The notes beneath the pieces were generated by a model, which was given only the letters and a program-made list of their open reading frames with translations, was not told where the DNA came from and did no database searches. A program made the position numbers and the translations under genes. From the NCBI GenBank assembly GCA_002391425.1, contig DGEZ01000062.1:1182-15938 (forward strand): a stretch of DNA of 14,757 bases, given 5' to 3'. Shown one piece after another: positions 7,236 through 13,989 of this stretch (the first letter of the stretch is position 1; each line of letters opens with the position of its first letter). This stretch comes from Micrococcales bacterium UBA3913 (GTDB lineage Bacteria; Actinomycetota; Actinomycetes; Actinomycetales; Microbacteriaceae).

Positions 7236-8284
7236 CGGCATTACGAGAACGGCTTTCACGCCAAGCGGTTATTTATTCCATTCTTGGCATACTTCTGGCA
7301 GTGGCTGTGCTGTTCTCGTCCATGATCGGCCAGGTGACGATCTCCCCCACGGCGGTGATCGGATCTGTCCTGCGGGCTGTGGGCATCGATACATCCTGGG
7401 CTCCGGATTCCGCGCAGCAGGAGGCCACCTTGTGGGCGATCCGGTTCCCCCGAGTCGTCATGGGGATGCTCGTCGGCGCGAGTCTGGCCGTCGCCGGATC
7501 CATCATGCAGGCGATCTTCGCCAACCCCCTGGCGGAGCCGGGAGTGGTCGGAGTCTCCTCCGGCGCGGCAGTCGGGGCGAGTATCTCCATCGTGCTCGGG
7601 CTGTCTGCTTTCGGGGCTTGGGTGACTCCGCTGCTGGCCTTCGCCAGCGCCCTGGTCGCGACGCTGTTCGTCTACTATTTCTCACGCGCGGGCGGACGCA
7701 GTGAGGTGGTCACGCTGCTGCTCACGGGTATTGCCGTGAATGCGTTCACGGGTGCGGCGGTTGCCTTCATGACGTACATGGGGTCGGCGTCGTCGCGCGA
7801 GCAGATCGTGTTCTGGCAGTTCGGGAGCCTCAACGGGAGTTTGTGGAGCGAGGTTGGCGTCGTCGCCATCGGCTGTGCGATCGGCCTGGTCGGCGCGATG
7901 TGGATATCCCGGCGTCTCGACCTGCTGGCCCTCGGGGACCGCTCCGCGTTCCACCTGGGGGTCAACGTGGAACGGCTCCGCTATGCCGGCGTGCTGCTCA
8001 CGGTCGTGCTGGTGGGGGTTTCGGTGGCGTTCACCGGAGTGATCGGATTCGTCGGGCTGGTCGTTCCGCACATGATGAGGATGCTGCAGGGGCCCGCCCA
8101 TCGCCCACTGATCGTGTCCAGCGCGATCGCGGGAGCAGCGCTTCTCGTATTCGCCGATGTGGGCGCTCGCATGATCATTCCCTACGTGGATCTGCCCATC
8201 GGCGTGATTACCTCGCTCATCGGCGGGCCCTACTTCTTCTACCTGCTGCGGCGGGCGCGGAAGACGGCCGGGGGGTGGGCGTGA
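7232..8284 (+). CDS. hmuU: FecCD-family ABC permease (heme/siderophore/cobalamin class), HmuU-like
   Basis: The 350-residue hydrophobic protein is the membrane subunit of an iron-complex-type importer. Family marks are IRFPRVVMGMLVGASLAVAG, then QAIFANPLAEPGVVGVSSGA near the middle of the N-terminal half, and GFVGLVVPHMMR with YVDLPIGVITSLIGGPYFFYLL near the end. About ten membrane spans are expected. ATG 7232 overlaps the lplA stop as ATGA, which I prefer; ATG 7214 in the same frame would add six residues and overlap lplA further. The first codons are AT-rich compared with the rest of the gene. The gene is followed directly by the ATPase. No substrate-binding lipoprotein is encoded here, so heme is the best guess by family resemblance only; a siderophore or cobalamin is possible. 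Confidence 0.9.
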   Translation: MTALRERLSRQAVIYSILGILLAVAVLFSSMIGQVTISPTAVIGSVLRAVGIDTSWAPDSAQQEATLWAIRFPRVVMGMLVGASLAVAGSIMQAIFANPLAEPGVVGVSSGAAVGASISIVLGLSAFGAWVTPLLAFASALVATLFVYYFSRAGGRSEVVTLLLTGIAVNAFTGAAVAFMTYMGSASSREQIVFWQFGSLNGSLWSEVGVVAIGCAIGLVGAMWISRRLDLLALGDRSAFHLGVNVERLRYAGVLLTVVLVGVSVAFTGVIGFVGLVVPHMMRMLQGPAHRPLIVSSAIAGAALLVFADVGARMIIPYVDLPIGVITSLIGGPYFFYLLRRARKTAGGWA

Positions 8285-9057
8285 TGTCCTCGGCGCTGAC
8301 CATGCGTGCCGTCACAGTGAACCGCGGCAGCCGCACCATTCTGTCCGACGTAGATCTTCGGGTGCCGTGGGGGGAGCTGGTCGCCGTCGTGGGCCCGAAT
8401 GGGGCGGGCAAATCGACGTTGCTCAGCGTGGCCGCGGGGGATCTTTCCCCAAGTTCCGGCGACGTTCTCGTGCGCGATCGGTCGCTCCGCGAATACAGCG
8501 GACAGGAGCTCGCCCGCCAGCGCGCCGTGCTCACCCAGGAGAACACGGTCGCGTTCCCGTTCACGGTCGAGCAGGTCGTACGTATGGGCCGGAGTCCGTG
8601 GCAGGGCGATCCAGCATCGGACGGGGACGACGCCGCGGTCGCGGCAGCACTGTCCGCCGTGGGGATGACCGCGCTGTCCCAGCGGCGGTTCACGCAGTTG
8701 TCCGGAGGTGAGCGTGCGCGTGCATCCATGGCCCGGGTGCTGGCCCAGGACACCCCGCTCGTTCTGCTGGACGAACCCACCGCGGCGCTGGATTTGAGGC
8801 ACCAGGAGGAGGTCCTCACCGGTGCGCGAGAATTGTGCGCGCAGGGCAGGGCGGTTGTCGTGGTGCTGCACGACCTCATGCTCGCCGCCGCCTATGCAGA
8901 TCGCGTGATCGTGCTGCGGGACGGGCGGGTCGTGGCCGACGGCGTGCCCGTCGAGGTCCTCACCGCGGAGACACTCACGGAGGTATACGACATCCCCATT
9001 CGCGTGTCTCGACATCCGGAGACGGACGAGTTGCTCATCCTCCCCCGGCGCCGGTAG
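8284..9057 (+). CDS. hmuV: ABC transporter ATPase, heme-type HmuV-like
   Basis: The 257-residue ATPase powers the preceding permease. Walker A GPNGAGKST is at 37-45 (K43), the Q-loop lies in VLTQEN, the signature LSGGERARASMARVLAQ starts at 139, Walker B VLLDEP is at 160-165 (E164 catalytic), and the switch histidine is H196 in VLHDLM. The LSGGERAR signature followed by an ARVLAQ helix and the ending VYDIPIRV are typical of HmuV-like subunits. ATG 8284 overlaps the last base of the hmuU stop (TGATG); GTG 8281 immediately before is an in-frame alternative. The open frame extends far upstream, but that part is a shadow of hmuU. The gene ends 21 bases before the methyltransferase, which has its own promoter. 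Confidence 0.92.
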   Translation: MSSALTMRAVTVNRGSRTILSDVDLRVPWGELVAVVGPNGAGKSTLLSVAAGDLSPSSGDVLVRDRSLREYSGQELARQRAVLTQENTVAFPFTVEQVVRMGRSPWQGDPASDGDDAAVAAALSAVGMTALSQRRFTQLSGGERARASMARVLAQDTPLVLLDEPTAALDLRHQEEVLTGARELCAQGRAVVVVLHDLMLAAAYADRVIVLRDGRVVADGVPVEVLTAETLTEVYDIPIRVSRHPETDELLILPRRR

Positions 9058-9064
9058 GGGGTCT

Positions 9065-9075
9065 GTTAACCTAAC
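9065..9075 (+). promoter_or_regulatory. Leaderless promoter -10 box and small palindrome at the methyltransferase gene
   Basis: TAACCT (9067-9072) is followed by 6 bases and then ATG 9079, so the mRNA should start at the A of ATG. The box lies inside the palindrome GTTA-ACC-TAAC (9065-9075), a plausible operator for autoregulation, though short enough to be chance. Confidence 0.5.
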
Positions 9076-9078
9076 GGT

Positions 9079-9960
9079 ATGTCCCTGACCGAGCTGCTGA
9101 GCGCATGCGAGCCGGGGTGTGGAGCGGTTGTCGCCGGGGATGCGCTGGATCTGCTCGCCGAGCTGCCCGATGGGAGCATCCCCCTGATCTACATCGATCC
9201 GCCGTTCAACACGGGGCGAAGCCAGCGTCGCCAGGTGCTGCGGCAGGCGGACGCCTCGGAGCAGGCCTCGGCAGTGCGACGCACCGGGTTCGCGGGACGG
9301 GAATACGCGGTCGTACGCGAGGCATTGAGGTCCTACGACGATCGATTCGACAACTACTGGGCGTTCCTGGAACCACACGTATCCGAAGCGCGCCGCGTGC
9401 TGGCCGAGCACGGCACGCTCTACGTGCACCTCGACTACCGCGAGGCCCACTACGTGAAGGTGATGCTCGACGCGGTCTTCGGCAGGGACTGCTTCCTCAA
9501 CGAGATCATCTGGGCATACGACTTCGGGGGCAAGGCGACCCGGCGTTGGCCGGCCAAGCACGACACGATTCTCGTGTACGTGAAGAACCCGGGAGCGTAC
9601 TTCTACGATTCCGCCAGCGTGGACCGCGAACCCTACATGGCGCCAGGGCTGGTGACCCCCGAGAAGGCGGCCCGGGGGAAGCTCCCCACCGATGTGTGGT
9701 GGCATACGATCGTCCCCACGAGCGGGGCGGAGAAGACCGGCTACCCGACCCAGAAACCAGAAGGCATTCTGCGGCGGATCGTCTCGGCGTCGAGCCGCCC
9801 AGGAGACTGGGTACTCGACTTCTTCGCGGGGTCCGGGACCACCGCCGCGGTTGCCGCCAGTCTCGGCCGGCGATTCATCGCCGTCGACCGGAACCCGGAG
9901 GCCATAGAGATAATGCGTCAGCGCCTAGGGCCACAGCTGAGCTCCGTCCTGTCCGTCTAG
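9079..9960 (+). CDS. Solitary beta-class DNA methyltransferase (N6-adenine or N4-cytosine)
   Basis: The 293-residue protein has the amino-methyltransferase motifs in beta-class order. The catalytic motif DPPFNTG comes first (D40-F43), then a target-recognition region, and the AdoMet-binding motif FFAGSGTT is near the C-terminus (248-255), followed by GRRFIAVDRNPEAIE. TGYPTQKPEGILRRIV before motif I is also typical. It should methylate adenine N6 or cytosine N4 in a specific DNA sequence that cannot be read from the protein. No restriction endonuclease, specificity subunit or DNA-repair gene is adjacent, so it is an orphan (housekeeping-type) methylase or a remnant of a restriction-modification pair. 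Codon use looks like that of its neighbours, with no sign of recent transfer. Its TAG stop forms part of the -10 box of the next gene. Confidence 0.92.
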   Translation: MSLTELLSACEPGCGAVVAGDALDLLAELPDGSIPLIYIDPPFNTGRSQRRQVLRQADASEQASAVRRTGFAGREYAVVREALRSYDDRFDNYWAFLEPHVSEARRVLAEHGTLYVHLDYREAHYVKVMLDAVFGRDCFLNEIIWAYDFGGKATRRWPAKHDTILVYVKNPGAYFYDSASVDREPYMAPGLVTPEKAARGKLPTDVWWHTIVPTSGAEKTGYPTQKPEGILRRIVSASSRPGDWVLDFFAGSGTTAAVAASLGRRFIAVDRNPEAIEIMRQRLGPQLSSVLSV

Positions 9961-9963
9961 GAT
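9958..9963 (+). promoter_or_regulatory. Candidate leaderless promoter -10 box overlapping the methyltransferase stop codon
   Basis: TAGGAT begins on the methyltransferase TAG stop and is followed by 6 bases and then ATG 9970. The gene start has no Shine-Dalgarno, which fits a leaderless transcript. Confidence 0.55.
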
Positions 9964-9969
9964 GAGCGC

Positions 9970-10806
9970 ATGACTGCGGCACGGAACAGGCGGCGTGGTG
10001 TCTTCGTGGGCGCGGCGAGCCTGCTCCTGATCTCCCTGCTCGCTGGCTGTGCTGACCCCGAGGCTCAGTCATCGCAGCTATCAGGCTCAGCCGACGCCTC
10101 CGCCGGCTCATCGAGTGTTTCTGCAGGTGCCTCAGAGTCGGCCTCGAGTGCCCGGCAGCAGGAGTCGACCGAGTCGCCCGCGGCCTCGGCCACGTCGGAT
10201 GGCCTGTCGCTGGACGAATACTCCACCTCAGCCCCGACATCGCTGTGGGTCGTGGTGAACAAGCAGCGTCCGTTCGACCCTCTGGACTGGGCCCCGGATG
10301 ATCTGGTCACGGTGACCCTCAACGGCTCGACAGGTCAGCTCCGCAGTGAGGCAGGGGATGCTCTCACGGCGCTGGCCCAGGCGAGCGACCAGGACACGGG
10401 CGAGCAGATGACCATCCGCAGTTCCTATCGCTCCTATGACCGGCAGGTCACGGTCTACGACGGGTGGGTGTCACAGTACGGGCAGGAGGAGGCGGACACG
10501 ATATCGGCCCGTCCGGGGTATTCCGAGCATCAGACCGGTCTGGTTGTCGATATCGCGATCTCCACGGATGAGTGCACGCTCAACGCGTGCTTCGCGGATA
10601 CCGCCACGGGAGCATGGGTGGCGGAGAACGCGTGGCAATTCGGTTTCATTGTGCGCTACCCGGAGGGTCGCGACGCGACCACCGGGTACGTGTACGAACC
10701 GTGGCACCTGAGGTACGTCGGGGTAGAGCTGGCCACGTATATGCACGACAACGGCATCACCGCCTTGGAAGACGTCTTCGGGTTGGGCGACGCGGCAGAC
10801 TATTAA
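9970..10806 (+). CDS. VanY-family D-alanyl-D-alanine carboxypeptidase lipoprotein
   Basis: The 278-residue protein starts with a lipoprotein signal: an Arg-rich n-region, a hydrophobic core and the lipobox LAGC with C27 as the lipidation site. A Ser/Ala-rich linker (about 28-75) would hold the enzyme off the membrane. The VanY/M15B peptidase domain follows, with SSYRSYDRQ, the zinc motif SEHQTGLVVD (H187 and D194), and EPWHLRYVG, which carries the catalytic E243 and zinc ligand H246. It should trim the terminal D-Ala of peptidoglycan stem peptides outside the cell. No vanRS, vanH/A/X or other glycopeptide-resistance genes are nearby, so it is more likely a cell-wall maturation enzyme than a resistance gene. 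It converges with the lipid kinase gene, leaving a 21-bp gap. Confidence 0.93.
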   Translation: MTAARNRRRGVFVGAASLLLISLLAGCADPEAQSSQLSGSADASAGSSSVSAGASESASSARQQESTESPAASATSDGLSLDEYSTSAPTSLWVVVNKQRPFDPLDWAPDDLVTVTLNGSTGQLRSEAGDALTALAQASDQDTGEQMTIRSSYRSYDRQVTVYDGWVSQYGQEEADTISARPGYSEHQTGLVVDIAISTDECTLNACFADTATGAWVAENAWQFGFIVRYPEGRDATTGYVYEPWHLRYVGVELATYMHDNGITALEDVFGLGDAADY

Positions 10807-10815
10807 GCCCCTGGA

Positions 10816-10836
10816 GCCGCCGGCACATCAGGCGGT
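10816..10836. terminator. Possible shared hairpin between convergent genes
   Basis: GCCGCC (10816-10821) and GGCGGT (10831-10836) can pair (one G-T wobble) around a 9-base loop. It lies just after the VanY stop and spans the stop codon of the kinase gene on the other strand. Neither side has a T-run, so termination would be weak. Confidence 0.3.
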
Positions 10837-11811
10837 CGGTGTGTGCACCTTGACGGCTAGGCTCTGCGGGTCTATCCAGAAGCGCATCCGTGCCGCATCC
10901 CCGAAAGTGTCCCCGTCGATCTGACACGGAAGCGGGTTCTCCGGGTGGATGGTCACGGAATGCCCCCGCGCGTACTCAAACGCCTTGCTCTTCCAGGTGC
11001 GCCACGAGACGCCACGCCGGGAACTGCGCTGGTGCAGGATGATGCGATTGTCGATCGCGACCCGGCCCCAGAGCCTCAGCCACCCCCAGAATGATCTCGG
11101 CCCGATGTAGAGCACGTCGAGGATACCGTCGTCGATTGAGGCGTCGGGCAGGAGCACGAGTGAGGGCGGGAAGCTGCCGCAATTTGCCACGAGCACCATG
11201 TGCACCTTCTCGGTGAAGGGTCGGCGGTCATCAATCCCGATGTGCACCGGGGTGCGTTTGCTCTTCACCACTGCTCGTAGCCCGCCCTCTGCGTAGGCGA
11301 GGACGCCCACCTTCTGCTTCGCCTGGGGTCGAGTCTCTTCCATGGTCGCAGCATCCAATCCCAGTCCGGCCGCGACGAGGAACGTGTGCTGCATGGTGTG
11401 TCCGTCGGGATCCTCCAGCACAAGCTGGCCCACGTCGATCTTCTTCGTGATGCCATGGAAGGCCACATCCACGGCCCTCTCCAGGGTAAATTTGCCCATG
11501 TCGAGATTGAGGGCAAGCACATTGCCCGTCCCGCTGGGCAGGAGAGCGAGGGGGATGTCGCTGCTGCGCAGCTGTTCGGCCACCTCCCGCACCGTGCCGT
11601 CGCCGCCGGCGGCCATGACGACCTGCGCGCCGGCCGCCAGAGCCCGCCTCGCGGCCTCGCCCCCAGCGTCTTCCGGGGTGGTCTCCAGCCAGAGGGTCGG
11701 GCCAAACCCCGCCGCGAGTGCTACCGGGGCGACAGCGCTCTCCAACTCATCCCGAGTGATCTTCGTCGGGTTATAGACGACTGCGGCGATTGCTCTCTCG
11801 TGGGGGGCCAT
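10828..11811 (-). CDS. Diacylglycerol/lipid kinase family protein (YegS/DgkB-like)
   Basis: The 327-residue protein is a DAGK-catalytic-domain lipid kinase. It shows VVYNPTK at the N-terminus, the nucleotide-binding loop GGDGT at 69-73, PSGTGN at 92-97, and a C-terminal beta-sandwich with PDASIDDGILDVLYIGP and PCQIDGD. The family phosphorylates diacylglycerol or related lipids (or sphingoid bases) and feeds phosphatidate back to phospholipid synthesis. No membrane span is seen, so it should act as a soluble or peripheral enzyme. ATG 11811 lies 6 bases after a TAAAGT box, which settles the start. It is divergent from serS across only 38 bases and convergent with the VanY gene. The lipid substrate is not predictable from the sequence. 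Confidence 0.9.
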   Translation of the reverse strand: MAPHERAIAAVVYNPTKITRDELESAVAPVALAAGFGPTLWLETTPEDAGGEAARRALAAGAQVVMAAGGDGTVREVAEQLRSSDIPLALLPSGTGNVLALNLDMGKFTLERAVDVAFHGITKKIDVGQLVLEDPDGHTMQHTFLVAAGLGLDAATMEETRPQAKQKVGVLAYAEGGLRAVVKSKRTPVHIGIDDRRPFTEKVHMVLVANCGSFPPSLVLLPDASIDDGILDVLYIGPRSFWGWLRLWGRVAIDNRIILHQRSSRRGVSWRTWKSKAFEYARGHSVTIHPENPLPCQIDGDTFGDAARMRFWIDPQSLAVKVHTPTA

Positions 11812-11817
11812 AGCGAC

Positions 11818-11823
11818 ACTTTA
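11818..11823 (-). promoter_or_regulatory. Leaderless promoter -10 box for the lipid kinase gene
   Basis: On the minus strand TAAAGT is followed by 6 bases and ATG 11811. It is part of a compact bidirectional promoter shared with serS. Confidence 0.6.
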
Positions 11824-11836
11824 CCTGCGACACCTC

Positions 11837-11842
11837 TAAAGT
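11837..11842 (+). promoter_or_regulatory. Leaderless promoter -10 box for serS
   Basis: TAAAGT is followed by 7 bases and GTG 11850. The same hexamer serves the opposite strand 13 bases away, so any -35 region for serS would overlap the -10 box of the kinase gene. Confidence 0.55.
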
Positions 11843-11849
11843 AGACAGA

Positions 11850-13112
11850 GTGATCGACCTTCAATTGCTTCGTGAAAACCCTGATGTCGTGCGAGCCAGT
11901 CAGCGGGCGCGAGGGTCAGACGAGAACCTCGTCGACGAGGCGCTCGCCGCCGACGCGGCGCGCCGTGAGACGATCGGACGGTTCGAGAAGCTCAGGGCAG
12001 AGCAGAACGCCTTCGGGAAGAAGGTAGCCTCCGCTCCGAAAGAGCAAAAGGCTGCCCTCGTGGCGCAGGTTCAGGAACTGTCCGCGCAGGTGAAGGCCGC
12101 CGACCAGGCCGCCAAGGACGCCGACGCCACTTTCACGCAGATCGCGGGGCGGATCCAGAACGTCATCATCGACGGGGTGCCCTCCGGAGGTGAGGACGAC
12201 TTCGTGGTCGTGCGCGAGGTCGGCAGCATCCCGGAGTTCGACTTCGAGCCGAAAGATCACACCGACCTGGGCGAGAGCCTCAAACTGTTTGACATCGCTC
12301 GTGGCACGAAAGTTTCGGGGGCACGGTTCTACTACCTGACGGGCATGGGGATGCGCCTCGAACTGGCGCTGATGAACCTCGCCCTGGACCAGGCACTCGC
12401 GGCGGGCTTCACGCCCATGATCACCCCCACCCTGGTGCGCCCCGAGATCATGGCTGGGACCGGATTCCTGGGGGAGCACTCGGACGAGATCTACTACCTG
12501 CCCGCTGACGAGCTGTACCTGACCGGCACGAGTGAGGTGGCGCTCGCGGGCTACCACTCGGGGGAGATTCTCGACCTCTCCCGCGGTCCGCTGCGGTACG
12601 CGGGGTGGTCGACGTGCTATCGCCGTGAGGCCGGGTCCTACGGGAAGGACACTCGGGGGATCCTGCGCGTCCACCAGTTCAACAAACTGGAGATGTTCGT
12701 GTACACGAACCCAGCGGAGGCTGAGGCGGAGCACGAGAGGCTGCTCGCCTGGCAGGAGGAGATGCTGCACAAGGTGGAGCTTCCCTATCGGGTCATCGAC
12801 ACGGCGGCCGGGGACCTCGGTTCGTCCGCGGCTCGCAAGTTTGATTGCGAGGCGTGGGTGCCCACCCAGGGCAAGTACCGGGAGCTCACGAGCACCTCGA
12901 ACTGCACGACGTACCAGGCGCGTCGCCTGTCCACCCGGTACCGCGACGGCCAGGGCAAGACGCAGCCGGTGGCGACGCTCAATGGCACGCTCGCGACGAC
13001 CCGGTGGATTGTGGCGATACTGGAGAATCACCAGCAGGCGGATGGGTCGGTGCGCATCCCCGAGGCCCTGCGCCCCTACTTAGGTGGCGCTGAGACTATT
13101 GAGGTTCCGTGA
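11850..13112 (+). CDS. serS: Seryl-tRNA synthetase
   Basis: The 420-residue class II synthetase charges tRNA-Ser (and tRNA-Sec where present) with serine. It has the expected N-terminus MIDLQLLRENPDVVRASQRA and the long antiparallel coiled-coil arm (about residues 30-100) that grips the tRNA long variable arm. The catalytic domain contains TGTSEVAL at 225-232, motif 2 CYRREAGSYG with FNKLEMF (256-283), and motif 3 NGTLATTRWIVAILE (378-392, R385). The length is normal. The start is GTG, fixed by N-terminal conservation and by the promoter box 7 bases upstream. No T-box-like leader can exist if the transcript is leaderless. The stop overlaps the start of the HAD phosphatase gene by 4 bases, so the two are probably co-transcribed. 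Confidence 0.97.
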   Translation: MIDLQLLRENPDVVRASQRARGSDENLVDEALAADAARRETIGRFEKLRAEQNAFGKKVASAPKEQKAALVAQVQELSAQVKAADQAAKDADATFTQIAGRIQNVIIDGVPSGGEDDFVVVREVGSIPEFDFEPKDHTDLGESLKLFDIARGTKVSGARFYYLTGMGMRLELALMNLALDQALAAGFTPMITPTLVRPEIMAGTGFLGEHSDEIYYLPADELYLTGTSEVALAGYHSGEILDLSRGPLRYAGWSTCYRREAGSYGKDTRGILRVHQFNKLEMFVYTNPAEAEAEHERLLAWQEEMLHKVELPYRVIDTAAGDLGSSAARKFDCEAWVPTQGKYRELTSTSNCTTYQARRLSTRYRDGQGKTQPVATLNGTLATTRWIVAILENHQQADGSVRIPEALRPYLGGAETIEVP

Positions 13113-13975
13113 CGACTGACACTTTCACCCGTTTTCTCATCTGCCTGGATGTCGACGGCACCGTTCTCGGTGAGGACGGCTCGCTCAGCCAGCGGGTTCG
13201 GGATGCTGTGGCGACGGCACGATCGGACGGCCACGCGGTGACGCTGGCGACGGGTCGCAACTGGGAGGCGACGTTCCCGATCCTGGAAATGCTGGGGCTC
13301 GAACCGGAGTACGTGGTGTGCGCCAACGGTGCGCTGATCATGCGCCGGATCAAACCGGGCGAGGTCGTGCCCGAGCACGAGAACGGTGCCGCACATGGGT
13401 ATCGGCAGTACGCGGTCGAGGTGTTCGACCCGACCGAGGTGCTCACGCTGATCCACGACTACCTCCCGGACGCCTCGTACCTTGTCGAGAATGCGTTCGG
13501 GCACCGTCGGTATACGCGCGGGATGGACGACTGGAATCTGGAGGGTGCCGAGGAGGTGTCCTTCGAAGGGCTCATGGTGGAACCGGTGATGCGTGTGGTT
13601 GTGCAGTCGCCGGACCATACGGAGGAGGACTTCCTGCGCCTGGTCGAAGGGATCGGGCTCAAGCACGTCACCTATGCGATCGGGTGGACATCCTGGCTCG
13701 ATATCGCCCCGTTCGGGGTGTCCAAGGCCACGGCTTTGGAGCGGGTGCGTCAGGCGATGCAGTACTCGTTGTCTGAGGTGATTGTGGTCGGGGATGGCCG
13801 CAACGACATCGAGATGATGGAGTGGGCATCCCGCGGCGGCGGTGTCGGTGTCGCCATGGGGCAGGCCCCGGACGTCGTCAAGGCTGCCGCCTCCCAGGTC
13901 ACCGGCTCCGTCGAAGATGACGGACTGGCGGTCTTCCTGGAGGAGCTTCCTGGCGCGTCGGGTCCACGCAGTTAG
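13109..13975 (+). CDS. Cof-type HAD-IIB family hydrolase (predicted phosphatase)
   Basis: The 288-residue protein has all four HAD motifs: LDVDGTVL with nucleophile D14 and acid/base D16; TLATGRNW (motif II); K206 in FGVSKATAL (motif III); and VVGDGRNDIEMM with D229 and D233 (motif IV). The insertion between motifs II and III is the C2B cap of the Cof/YidA group, which dephosphorylates small sugar phosphates, nucleotides or cofactors. The specific substrate is not predictable. The GTG start overlaps the serS stop (GTGA), with a short GAGG 4 bases before it, indicating translational coupling. A serS-HAD pair suggests shared expression rather than a shared pathway. It converges with the glycerate kinase gene, leaving only 14 bases and no recognisable terminator. 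Confidence 0.92.
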   Translation: MTTDTFTRFLICLDVDGTVLGEDGSLSQRVRDAVATARSDGHAVTLATGRNWEATFPILEMLGLEPEYVVCANGALIMRRIKPGEVVPEHENGAAHGYRQYAVEVFDPTEVLTLIHDYLPDASYLVENAFGHRRYTRGMDDWNLEGAEEVSFEGLMVEPVMRVVVQSPDHTEEDFLRLVEGIGLKHVTYAIGWTSWLDIAPFGVSKATALERVRQAMQYSLSEVIVVGDGRNDIEMMEWASRGGGVGVAMGQAPDVVKAAASQVTGSVEDDGLAVFLEELPGASGPRS

Positions 13976-13989
13976 AAACTGTTCTCCCC

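Noticed and set aside
7843..8283. Upstream extension of the hmuV frame into hmuU
   Set aside because: The HmuV similarity starts just after ATG 8284; the extension is an out-of-frame reading of the permease.
9056..9074. Full DtxR/IdeR iron box upstream of the methyltransferase
   Set aside because: The right half-site matches well but the left half matches at only about 3 of 9 positions, too weak for a call.
8239..9705. 488-codon minus-strand open frame opposite hmuV and the methyltransferase
   Set aside because: It is antisense to two genes with intact catalytic motifs, and its composition is low-complexity Arg/Pro/His-rich.
9970..10806. Vancomycin-resistance locus
   Set aside because: Only a VanY-type carboxypeptidase is present; there is no vanRS, vanH, vanA/B ligase or vanX nearby.
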